DNA of 64,000 nucleotides from Aquarana catesbeiana (Eukaryota; Chordata; Amphibia; Anura; Ranidae), in NCBI RefSeq assembly GCF_042186555.1, contig NC_133332.1:126203875-126267874 (forward strand), written 5' to 3'. The position numbers and the translations under genes are program-made. The notes under the pieces are model-generated. The model saw only the letters and a list, made by a program, of their open reading frames with translations, did not search any database and had not been told where the DNA came from. How positions within the stretch are numbered: the first letter of the stretch is position 1; the number at the start of each line of letters is the position of its first letter. Below are positions 54,855 through 64,000 of the stretch, one piece after another.

Positions 54855-55490
54855 TCTAAGCAATTCCACCAGATATGCAAGAGCGTGACCCTGTGTCCAC
54901 AGCCCCTTCAGCACCGGTCCAAAGTAGATGGATATATTCATGCTAAATCTGCCGGTACGCTGTACCAATGTGACAAAATCTTATAGTTCATTTCCTGGGT
55001 TTTGGAATCAATAGAGCTGGAACAAGTTAGTTGGTAGAGTTGGGCTGGGCTGAAGACGAGCCCCAAATCCCATTCCCAGGTCCTGATATATGTGGGCTTA
55101 GCTTTGGGAGCGGCAGAGCTTATCAGTTGGTAGAGTTCGGAGACAATATGCGGGATCGGTTCCTCTGCTATAAAAAAGGTGTTTCTCCCGTGTCAGTCCA
55201 GTAAGGTCTCAAAGGGCAGCAATTTACCGTTCTGCAGAAGCTTACCACAGCTGGCGTTACTATCATCCACTCAGGGACCAAAAAAGGCCACCTGCTCCCC
55301 AGGAGGGACCATAGAAACCCTCCCAATGGGGCCACAGGGGGTGCCAGGGCCAGCTTCGAATTGAGGCGATCCCAAGCTGTCAGAGCATGAGCCGTCAATG
55401 GGGAGGCAAAGTTAGACAACCCCCTGTGCTCCTGAGCCAGCCACGGGGTGTGAGAGGTGGTGTTAAATGAAAGATTCAAGGTATGTTAAT
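54855..55490 (-). pseudogene. Inverted segment of L1 ORF2 C-terminus
   Basis: The ORF2 C-terminal motifs are on the minus strand here. LTAWDRLNSKLALAPPVAPL and GSRWPFLVPEW lie within 55168-55479. Further down, in another frame, is the zinc-finger-like end with WYSVPADL, IYPSTLDRC and LLHIWWNC (54890-54980). The upstream and downstream L1 parts are on the plus strand. A tandem TAATCACTTAGGGTC at 54826-54860 marks the left junction. Internal inversion is the simplest explanation. Confidence 0.7.
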
Positions 55491-56038
55491 GCTCTACAAT
55501 CTTCCCTCTCTTGCCCCCTATACTTTTCTTTCTACTCTTATTCCTCCTTTCCTTGGTCCCCTGACCAATAGTTTATCATTTGTTTGGACATCAGGAAGTA
55601 GGTACTAAGCAGACATGCTGGCCGGATAGGCAAGCTGGAAAGTATGTCGCTATGGGGCAGACAGACCCATCCGGGGTTGGCATAGTTTTGTCCCCTTGGA
55701 GCAAAAGCTCTGCCTCAGGGTGGCCCTGGTATTGGTGGCGTGCGGGGGGGGGGCGATCAGTTGGAGGCCTATATTTGCCCCCTTCCCCTTGCGCTCCACC
55801 CGGGAGACCCAGCCCTTAAATCTTTTTAGCACACTGTAATTGCTTGTGGTTTGAGAAGCCGACCAGTCCACTTCCGTGTTACAATTCTTCCTTTAACAAA
55901 ATGTAGGCGACGGGGCGGTTGGGGTCCCCCTCACTCCCTGTGAGGAGGGTGCTCTGCCGCCTCCCTATGTGATTGCTGAGCCTTTTATACTTCCTGCTAT
56001 AATACTTATTATACCCATGTTATTTATACTTTGATATA
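55491..56038 (+). other. L1 3' UTR, first part
   Basis: C/T-rich sequence (55500-55570), then a GC-rich segment that decays into TTATACTTCCTGCTATAATA just before the Tc1 insertion. There are no conserved ORFs. The 3' UTR resumes at 57656 with TGACTCGTGCAACATATGC and ends in the A-rich tail before 57747. Confidence 0.65.
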
Positions 56039-57653
56039 CAGTGGGGACGGAAAGTATTCAGACCCCCTTAAATTTTTCACTCTTTGTTATATTGCAGCCA
56101 TTTGCTAAAAGCATTTAAGTTCATTTTTTTCCTCAATGTACACACAGCACCCCATATTGACAGAAAAACACAAAATTGTTGACATTTTTGCAGATTAAAA
56201 AAGAAAAACTGAAATATCACATGGTCCTAAGTATTCAGACCCTTTGCTGTGACACTCATATATTTAACTCAGGTGCTGTCCATTTCTTCTGATCATCCTT
56301 GATTTGAGTCCAGCTGTGTTTGATTATACTGATTGGACATGATTAGGAACGTCACACACCTGTCTATAAAAGACCTTACAGCTCACAGTGCATGTCAGAG
56401 CAAATGAGAATCATGAGGTCAAAAGGAACTGCCTGAAGAGCTCAGAGACAGAATTGTGGCAAGGCACAGATCTGGCCAAGGTTACAAAAAAATTCTGCTG
56501 CACTTAAGGTTACTAAGAGCACAGTGGCCTGCATAATCCCTAAATGGAAGATGTTTGGGAAGACCAGAACCCTTTTCTAGAGTTGTCCGTCTGGCCAAAC
56601 TGAGCTATTGGGGGAGAAGAGCCTTGGTGAGAGAGGTAAAGAGGAACCAAAAGATCACTGTGGCTGAGCTCCAGAGATGCAGTCGGGAGATGGGAGAAAG
56701 TTGTAGAAAGTCAACCATCACTGCAGCCCTCCACCAGTTGGGGATTTATGGTAGAGTGGCTCGACGGAAGCCTCTCCTCAGTGCAAGACACATGAAAGCC
56801 CGCATGGAGTTTGCTAAAAAAAAACACCTGAAGGACTCCAAGATGGTGAGAAATAAGATTCTCTGGTCTGATGAGACCAAGATAGAACTTTTTGGCCTTA
56901 ATTCTAAGCGGTTTGTGTGCAGAAAACCAGGAACTGCTCATCACCTGTCCAATACAGTCCCAACAGTGAAGCATGGTGGTGGCAGCATCATGCTGTGGGG
57001 GTGTTTTTCAGCTGCAGGGACAGGACGACTGGTTACAATCGAGGGGAAGATGAATGCGGCCAAATACAGGGATATCCTGGATGAAAACCTTCTCCAGAGT
57101 GCTTAGGACCTAAAGACTGGGCCAAAGGTTTACCTTCCAACAAGACAATGACCCTAAGCACACAGCTAGAATAACGAAGGAGTGGCTTCACAACAACTCC
57201 GTGACTGTTCTTGAATGGCCCAGCCAGAGCCCTGACTTAAACCCAATTGAGCATCTCTGCAGAGACCTAAAAATGGTTGTTCACCAACGTTTACCATCCA
57301 ACCTGACAGAACTGGAGAGGATCTGCAAGGAGGAATGGCAGAGGATCCCCAAATCCAGGTGTGAAAAACTTGTTGCATCTTTCCCAAAAAGACTCATGGC
57401 TGTATTAGATCAAAAGGGTGCTTTTACTAAATACTGAGCAAAGGGTCTTAATATTTAGGACCATGTGAAATTTCAGTTTTTCTTTTTTAATAAATCTGCA
57501 AAAATGTCAACAATTCTGTGTTGTTCTGTCAATATGGGGTGCTGTGTGTACATTAATGAGGAAAAAAATTAAATTAAATGATTTTAGCAAACTGCTGCAA
57601 TATAACAAAGAGTGAAAAATTTAAGGGGGTCTGAATACTTTCTGTCCCCACTG
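56039..57653 (+). mobile_element. Tc1-like element with ~60-bp terminal repeats
   Basis: Starts CAGTGGGGACGGAAAGTATT; the inverse at the right end reads CAGTGGGGACAGAAAGTATT. The two termini agree for about 60 bases with one difference. TA flanks both sides (56037-56038 and 57654-57655). It lies in the L1 3' UTR, 260 bp from an ATP11C exon. The full-length size of 1.6 kb is standard for Tc1. Confidence 0.92.
56414..57437 (+). pseudogene. Tc1 transposase, several breaks
   Basis: Starts MRSKGTA and meets a stop at once. The helix-turn-helix and linker are open from 56555: KNQKITVAELQRCSREMGES, GIYGRVARRKPLLSARHMKA, first catalytic Asp in ILWSDETKIELFG, then VKHGGGSIMLWGCFSAAGTG, ending at a stop at 57104. 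The last part is in another frame (57201-57437): VLEWPSQSPDLNPIEHLCRD, which carries the final acidic residue region. One in-frame stop and a shift near 57105-57200 disable it. Confidence 0.88.
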
Positions 57654-57655
57654 TA

Positions 57656-57914
57656 TATGACTCGTGCAACATATGCTTCTTATGCCAATGGCAATGCTCG
57701 TTGAGATGTGATGCCTTGTCTTTAATAAATAAGGATTATACAAAAAAATATCCATAAGCTGTAGGAGATGTGTGTTTGGAATCGCCCAGGAAGGGGGGTT
57801 TATCTGTAAGCAGTAGTCATGTAACTGGAAATGCTGTATTACACACCTATGATGTGCTTGAACAATAATCACAACCTCCAGTCTAGGCATGTGCAGAACA
57901 AGTGCTGGACCTAC
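57656..57914. other. L1 tail, target duplication and intron
   Basis: 57656-57746 is the end of the L1 3' UTR (GATGCCTTGTCTTTAATAAA). 57747-57760 is the right target duplication. The rest is ordinary intron. Confidence 0.75.
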
Positions 57915-58018
57915 CAGAGCATTCTGCTCCACGTGTACCTTAACCCGCTCAACATCCTCCCGCACCACTCTGTTGAAAACAGAAGAGTCGGCTCCTTTGC
58001 AGAAAAGGAAAATCTGCC
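57915..58018 (-). CDS. ATP11C: ATP11C exon: N domain, KGAD motif
   Basis: A 104-bp exon with acceptor TTTCAG and donor GTAGGT. The opening GG completes a Gly codon with the exon at 61525. It reads QIFLFCKGADSSVFNRVV then REDVERVKVHVEQNAL and ends in phase 0. KGAD is the nucleotide-pocket motif of the N domain, shared by all P4-ATPases. Confidence 0.95.
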
Positions 58019-58994
58019 CTGAAACAAAAGGAACAAAAAAAAGCACATTATGTTACGTTAACTTGGAATGTGTTAACTGACACCCATGTAAATATAGCCT
58101 TTAACATGAAAAAACATGGACAGGAGAAGCAATTTCCGTAAAAATCACAAATCTGGCATTATGTGGCTTAACAGATTTATAGGCAGAATTCCTGATTGGG
58201 ACCGTGTCATTAAATCACCTAAATATACACATAGAAAAAGTAAATGGTGTTCACAAAATCCAAAGAGTATACAATTATCAAGCTAAAAACAACAAATAAA
58301 ATAATATTTAACTCAAAAGGATGCACAAGTTAGTATGGCTAAATATTTCCTATTTTAGTAAACAACTTTGGACTATTGAGTTACATAGAGTTCTAACTAT
58401 ATAAAAAAAAAAAAAAAAAAAGCAGCAATTGTGTTAAGTCCAGTACACACGATTAGAAAAATCTGATGGAAAAATACCACTTTCAGAGCGTTCTTCCGAT
58501 AATCTGATCATTAGTACAAAGCTTTCAAGAGTCGATCACAATAGTTCATGTGAAAATATCCGAAAGTACAAAAACACCAAAAAAAAATTTTGTACAATAA
58601 CAGAACGAACAATTTTCGTGTAATTAGTAAGGTATTTGTATGAAAAAAATTGTGTGACCAAGACCACACATGCTGGGAAATGAAAGAATACATTACAAAT
58701 ACATTACATCACTTCCAAAATTGTATTCTGTCGTATGAGAATTTTTGTAATTTTAGTAAGCTTTTGGTTTTCGATAGGAGACTAGCATGGGAAAAAAAAA
58801 AAAAAAAAGAATGGATGATTATTTGTCCGATATACTCATATGAAGCTTTAGGATTTTGTTCCGGAAGGAGAATAGAGCTGTATTTGCATCCTCCAGGCTC
58901 ACTACTGGGAAAGCAGAGTCTTACCAGCTGCTCTATCGTTGGTCTGCACAGGAATAGCAAACATATCTCAGGAATGGCTGTATTAGATTCCTAG
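58019..58994. other. Intron with repeat debris
   Basis: 58437-58860 looks like a dispersed element (CAGTACACACGATTAGAAAA). Poly-A runs lie at 58403-58421 and 58793-58808. No coding block. Confidence 0.45.
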
Positions 58995-59212
58995 GCACAC
59001 ACACAAAGTTCTCTTTTGAGCGCTTAGGGCATGGGCATTTCCCAAAATGTCATTTGTAATCAAGCAGTGTAAAGCAATGTCTAGAATTGGTAAAAAAAAA
59101 CACCAATATCATAGGCAATGGTACTATAATAAAACCAATTCTAGACATTGCTTTACACTGCTTGATTACAAATGACATTTTAAAAGTGCTCAAAAGAGAA
59201 CTTTGTGTGTGC
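58995..59212. repeat. 218-bp hairpin element
   Basis: GCACACACACAAAGTTCTCT at the left pairs with the inverse of AGAGAACTTTGTGTGTGC at the right. The inner 48 bases (AAATGTCATTTGTAATCAAG through CTAGAATTGGT, 59047-59089) pair perfectly with 59130-59179. A bulge of about 20 bases in the left arm separates the two stems. A miniature transposon is the likeliest origin. Confidence 0.8.
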
Positions 59213-59816
59213 CTTGCTTGTTCCCCCCCCCCCCCCCCTAGGGTGATATCCAGCAGCTATGGGCAGTCAATTGTCACCAACTCCTTCCTAGGAGCATACA
59301 CTCCCACTGGCGCCTGATCTTTTTTGATGTGTAATCATTTCCTGCCTCCCCAACAGTCCATCAGCTATAGCAAGCCTCTCTATTCGGTTGAAAACCTGTG
59401 CATTAAATACTACTGGACTACACAACTTAAAGGAAAACAGTAGCAGAAGAAATGTGGAGGCTGTTACTGCTGATCTTCTATGAATGCAACTTGCCTAGCT
59501 GTCTGTAGCTTCAAAACTTTGTTTCACTGACTCATTGGAAAGTCAGAACTCCTAATCTACACACTTATTCCAGGTCAATGGCTCAGAAAGCACTGAAGCC
59601 AATAAATGTCAATGTTAGCTAGACAACTAGCATTTTCAGAAGGAGAGATCAGCAATGGCAGCATGCATATTCTCCTACTACAGGTTTCCTTTAAGAAGGT
59701 GATAGAAAGTGGTTTAGACTCTTAGGGTGTCATGGATAGCAAAACAGCTTAATGACTGTTTATTGGGGGGGGGGGGGGGGGGGTGCAGACTGGAGTGATC
59801 TCTAGCATTTATCCAA
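59213..59816. other. Intron sequence, nothing recognised
   Basis: C run at 59223-59239 and G run at 59765-59782. Otherwise unassigned. Confidence 0.45.
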
Positions 59817-60166
59817 AGCTGGCCTTACATTATGCCATTTTCTTTCCTTCAAGCACAGTTGAAGGAAGGGAAATTACTCTATTCCCTCATTAACAGTAAG
59901 TGTTGCTGGAGGAATCCTTCCCGCTGTGCTATCGTATTCTGTCAGTGGGAGGTTTCCCCGCTATCAGAATACAATGATCACTGCTGGTGACTATAGCTAG
60001 CTAGTATATAGATTGTAAAAAAAATGAAAAAAAATAAATGACAGGCTGGTTGTACTGAAGTTGATCAATAGACTTCAGTACAACCAGCCTGCCCATAGAT
60101 TAATTAAAATTCAACTGTTTCCTGCGGAACCATCCAAATTTCAGTCTATGGCCAGTTCAAGTCATA
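59817..60166. repeat. GGCC-ended repeat related to 22686
   Basis: AAGCTGGCCTTACATTATGC at the left, TCTATGGCCAGTTC at the right. It contains GGAGGAATCCTTCCCGCTGT and a TGTACTGAAGT...ACTTCAGTACA stem (60051-60082). Confidence 0.55.
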
Positions 60167-61524
60167 GATAGATATAATGCTTACCTACTTTGAAAAAATC
60201 TCTTCAGACATGCCCTATGTCGAGCACCAAGTCATACGACGGGGAAGATTTTTTAGTAGCAATGTAGAGATGAAAAAAATTATCGCTTTGTTGTTCAAAC
60301 CCGATGGCCTGACTACTCAGTCTGCAGTACTTTGGGGATCAATGTTAATAGCAACAGTTGTTTTAGTGTGGTAACTTCAGACAGCATGTGGCTTCCAGGG
60401 CATAGCAGAGTCATTCTGGGTAGATGCAGGCAGTCTATACAAATCAGTGTGCACATGATATATAAAAGGTAATGCCTGCTACTGTATTTCATTACAGGGG
60501 GAAAAAAAAGTCTATTTAGTACTTGTACAGCTTATAACGAAGTATGAGCTTAAATTCTTGCGGCAGCTCCAGTAGTGTTCCAACAAGCAGATTTCCCATC
60601 GCCAGTAACTAGGGATGATCTGCCTGTTCTGTTTCTAGACTATCCATTCTATGCAGCTTTCCATTCGAAAATAATCTGTTTTACAGTTCAACTCTTAGAA
60701 CATCTATTGCTCATAGCTGTACAGCCAATCAAAATGGAATCCTAAAGAGAGACAAACAGCCTGCAGGTAGGTAATTCTGTGAAGAAACACAGCACTGGAA
60801 ACCCTTTAGACGTATTATTTCATAGCTCATTCCTGCAGGAAACTGGGGCTGAAACCACACCAGGGATGGTAGACCTGCTTTAATTAATATAAAATTAAAG
60901 ACAGAATCATTAACTTCTTTCATATGGTATAAAATACATAAGAGAAGAGTTAATGTGTGTGAGAAAAGCACATAAGGCCCCATGCACACTGGGAATTTAG
61001 CCTTAGTGCATTATGCTCTGGCGTTCAGCCAAAGAGCCTATTCAGCCCTACTGCAGGCAGCCTGTCAAAATCTATTAGAAGTTGACAACTTCTGCGGCTG
61101 GACAGTGCACCTAGCAGGACTTGCATTTAGGGTAGTATGCACCCAGGCACAAATGCCCAGTACACAGACTGCTTGTGTTCCAGGCATCTGCCTCTATGCA
61201 CATACTGACCTAAATGTTCATACTTCTAGGTGTCCTATCTAGCCCCATTCAGTCGCAGATGCTGTCATCCACTCGAGTTTGACAGGTTGCTTGCAGCGGG
61301 CCTTGATGGTGCACCTGTGCCCTCCATTTGCAGCTAAACACCAGAGTCCCATGAATCGAGGCCAAATGGCCAGTGTGCAGAAATATTTGGAAGACAACTG
61401 TCCTCTTCTCAATGACCCTTTTTTCCATCCATAACCCACCTGTGAAACACTGTGACAGCTGACTTCGACATTATAATAAACAGATATACAGACATTTTTA
61501 TTAATAGCAATATATAAACTGTAC
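60167..61524. other. Intron sequence, nothing firm
   Basis: 60972-61240 has the CCCCATGCACACTGG opening seen in other frog repeats. No coding block was found between the exons. Confidence 0.4.
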
Positions 61525-61598
61525 CTGTGTTTGCTTTTACAAGAACACTCATTCGCCGTCTGACTGGATCAAAGTTCAGCACATGCAGAAGCTGGTAG
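61525..61598 (-). CDS. ATP11C: ATP11C exon: N domain RRRMSV motif
   Basis: A 74-bp exon with acceptor TTTTAG and donor GTACAG. The opening C completes a Leu codon with the exon at 62519. It encodes YQLLHVLNFDPVRRRMSV then LVKANTG and ends in phase 1. NFD..RRRMSV is a P4-ATPase N-domain hallmark. Confidence 0.95.
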
Positions 61599-62518
61599 CT
61601 AAAAATAAAAGCATGCAATATATTATCATTGATGGTTAAAACAATGATTAAAACAAACAAATAGTACCTATAGGTATAAGAATTACCTACTTTTTACCAT
61701 AGTGGGTGACATTTATGTCTGTGTGTACCCGCAGGAAGAATTTGCTGATTTTTATCTGATGAATAATCAGCCTTTGACTTTTGTTTCTGAACCAATCACT
61801 ATGATTCTGCTTGAGATCCAGGGATACTGGTTTGCTCTTTTCTAAAGTATGAACATGCCAAGCTACCAAGTTGCATGTCAACATCATGACAATTCAAAAA
61901 AAAATGGTTGCCCAGGGTCGGATTTGCCATCTAATGGCTACCAATATACAAATGTATGAATAAGCACAAACTAAACAAAAAAAGACTATTCTGTTTAAGG
62001 CTAGGTTCACACTTATGTGGGTCGTGCGGCTCGTGTTTGCACGGGCACAGCAGCCTATTCATTTGATTCATTCATTCATGGGCTTCTAGCAGGGGCTGCA
62101 GGCATCCAACATACTTTTACGTAGTACGTAAAGTCAGCAAAGATCTGAGCCACTACCTCAGACTGGTAAGAATGAGACCCATGTTTAACTTTCCTCTATT
62201 CCAGTACTGCAGCATCTGTTTCAATCTTCAGTGTTCATCACTTCTGGAAATGACAAGTGTTTGTGCCCAATGCCAAGCCACGTTTCCCTCCTCTGACTCT
62301 ATATCACTACAGGACTCAGCTGAGAGATTGAAGAAAAGAATTGCATGAAGACTCAGGCATTCAACAATCCTGTAACTGTTGAACGTCAAAGAGAGTAATG
62401 GAGGCTGAAGTACTAGAAAGAAAAGTGGGACAGTAGGGGACATGGGCCGCTAGAGAGGTGCATGTACACTTCTTTTACTACACTGAGATTCCATCTTTAA
62501 TTTACAGTGTATACTTAC
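61599..62518. other. Intron sequence, nothing recognised
   Basis: A GGCTAGGTTCACACTTATG opening at 62000 hints at a short repeat. Nothing else was identified. Confidence 0.4.
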
Positions 62519-62590
62519 AGCTCCATTTCATTGTTTTTGTTTATTACTTTCATGAATTCATTTTCAGTCCCCATGAATGTAAACCCATAC
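62519..62590 (-). CDS. ATP11C: ATP11C exon: N domain YGFTF
   Basis: A 72-bp exon with acceptor TTATAG and donor GTAAGT. The opening G is the third base of a codon begun in an exon beyond the window. It encodes YGFTFMGTENEFMKVINKNN then EMEL and ends in phase 2. YGF.F.G is the conserved N-domain start after the PDE.ALV motif, which must lie upstream beyond 64000. This is the most 5' exon present. Confidence 0.93.
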
Positions 62591-63149
62591 CTATAAAACA
62601 TAAATTGAAAAAAGGAAATGCAACTACTGACGTTAAGGATAATCTGTATATGTTCAAAGATTCCATTACACAAACATATTATGAAAGAAATAACACAGGC
62701 TAGCAAGTACATAAAATCATTAAAAAAGGAAAAACTATAAAGTAGCAGCACACTGCTTTACACAGGCAGTGAAAATGGGCGCTTTGGCTGCATTTTTCTC
62801 ATTAACGGAAAGCCTAGCAAAGCAGCTGATGGGGATCGCACATGCCGTGGCAAATTTAACTTTTGTCGAGTTGAAAAACAGCACCACCTGTCACTCTCCC
62901 ACTGAAGTCAATGGGCGTTTGACTTGTGGTTGCACGGTGTTCGTTAAATGAAAAATCGTCACTTGTAAAAAAAAAAAAGCATTACCAAAAAAAAAAAAAA
63001 AAAATTCAGGAGGTGGCATTATTGCCTTCCGAACACCTATAAGCCACTGTTTAACCAGACTCTGAAAAGGTATTCACCACAGATTGCTTTGCAGGTACTG
63101 CCACTGTGAGCCTAGCCTTAAAAAAAAAAAAAAAAAAAAAATTAGAACA
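62591..63149. other. Intron sequence, repeat-like
   Basis: A-rich runs at 62968-63003 and 63119-63141. A GC-moderate segment (62770-62950) resembles dispersed repeats. The next upstream ATP11C exon was not found. Confidence 0.4.
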
Positions 63150-64000
63150 TTGACTTCCTGTAAATTCCATATCTTGGAGTACAGTACAGGACACAGGTTG
63201 CATATTTAAAGACCCTGGTAGGTACTTTCAAGTCATTAGACACTGGCAAGCTTTTGAGGACTTGCCCCACTGGGCATTTCCTCTACAACCCTACCCCATA
63301 ATGTAATCCTCAGTTTTGTAGCAGGCAATGCAGACTACACCAGGAAAAAAAAGGCAGGGTGGCCAGGGTCCTGTACTGTACTCCAAGTTATGGAATTTCT
63401 TCAAGGCTGCATGACTCCTAGTGCCCCTTCCCGATTGGTTGCCCTTACAGAAGGAGTCTAAAAGTGTAGAGACATTTTTATCACTCTGAGCTATAGGATG
63501 TTGATGTGAGCTTTGCTACCACAAATGGCCATGTTTCCTGAACTGTGAAGGACTGAAACACTCCTCCTCAACTTAAAGGACTGGCATGTGTTGTTACCAC
63601 TTTCCAGCGATAATGAAAGGAACAACTTTTCCATTATTAAGGATGGGCTGGAGATCCACCAAGCTAGGGAATGCTTTGCTTTACTGGACAGTAGCATGAG
63701 ATGAAGCTTGATGGTTCCATGCCCGGCGCACGTGGGTCCGTCTTACACACCCTCTCCCCCCCACCCCCACCCCATATGGGGCATGCCTGGACTTCCTTTC
63801 TGAGCTTAGGAAATTGCAGGGTCCACCACCATTTCCCTTCCTGCTTGCATTACAGCCATTTTTTTTTTTGTGGTGGTGGTGGTGGGGGGGATGTGGGCGT
63901 ACAGTGCGCCCTGATGCCGAGGGATTCATGGACGCTGGATGCCCAGATTTAGGAACCAGCTTTTCCATCTTGCCTTAGCAGCTGTCCCCTATTATTGAAT
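63150..64000 (-). mobile_element. DIRS-like remnant, cut by window end
   Basis: CTTGGAGTACAGTACAGGAC at 63173 and its inverse GTCCTGTACTGTACTCCAAG at 63368, with CCTCAGTTTTGTAGCAGGCA between, reproduce the left-terminus plus internal-complementary layout of the DIRS at 48499. A minus-strand frame at 63491-63697 (KHSLAWWISSPSLIMEKLFL) aligns with the RNase H-proximal RQSLNWWLIPENLQKGKSFL of that element. Most of the coding part is missing or outside. Confidence 0.6.

Larger units (their letters stand above)
43114..57746 (+). mobile_element. L1 retrotransposon with three nested insertions
   Basis: The 14-bp sequence AATATCCATAAGCT occurs at 43100-43113 and again at 57747-57760, immediately after an A-rich tail. 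This is a target-site duplication. Between them, in order: a GC-rich 5' leader, ORF1 remains, an endonuclease block, a reverse transcriptase block and a 3' UTR. Subtracting the elements at 44629-45808, 48499-54402 and 56039-57653 leaves about 5.9 kb, close to a full-length vertebrate L1. Coding parts carry many stops and frameshifts, and 54855-55490 is inverted. The element is inactive. Confidence 0.88.

Overview
The window is vertebrate nuclear DNA, most likely from a frog. Its one host gene is ATP11C, a P4-type ATPase that flips aminophospholipids. The gene lies on the minus strand and appears as eleven exons spread from 62590 down to 3346. The exons have consensus GT/AG borders and compatible phases, and they join into one open frame of about 479 codons. 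They cover the nucleotide-binding domain, the P domain and membrane segments M5-M7. The 5' exons (A domain, M1-M4, the phosphorylated Asp) lie beyond 64000. The last exons (M8-M10 and the tail) lie to the left of position 1. No second host gene, tRNA, rRNA or CRISPR was found. The frog assignment is an inference from repeat style: many TTAA-bounded elements starting with CCACTT, DIRS retroelements, an L1 with amphibian-type ORFs, and Tc1 fossils.

Layout, left to right. 1-1704 holds an IS630/Tc1-like transposase gene with introns, cut by the window edge. 2341-3111 is a TTAA-bounded element. ATP11C exons follow at 3346, 5526, 10229 and 12409, with foldback and TTAA elements between them. The 8.5-kb intron 12555-21080 holds a Tc1 fossil array (12656-14692) and a gutted DIRS element (about 15240-19890). 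A 2-kb foldback element, a TTAA element and a second Tc1 copy are nested inside that DIRS element. Exons at 21081, 21505 and 23728 follow. The 13-kb intron 23992-36949 holds a chain of TTAA elements that share their TTAA junctions (26970 to about 29815), a hAT-type element with a perfect 8-bp duplication (31612-32095) and a non-autonomous LTR retrotransposon (32873-36592). After the exon at 36950 comes a 20.8-kb intron.

That intron contains the most informative structure in the window. An L1 retrotransposon occupies 43114-57746 and is flanked by a 14-bp target duplication. It was later hit by a hAT-type element (44629-45808), a nearly intact DIRS retrotransposon (48499-54402) and a Tc1 element with roughly 60-bp terminal repeats (56039-57653). 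A short part of the L1 3' end is also inverted. The DIRS element has a gag-like ORF, an RT-RNase H frame broken by one stop codon, an open tyrosine recombinase frame, 134-bp inverted termini and a readable internal complementary region. ATP11C exons at 57915, 61525 and 62519 follow, and the window ends in another DIRS-like remnant.

The mobile elements are bystanders in introns; none interrupts an exon or a splice site. I did not find a new molecular system. What deserves a second look is the nested insertion history, the near-intact DIRS element, the linked TTAA elements, several strong hairpins, and related elements that expanded different minisatellites.
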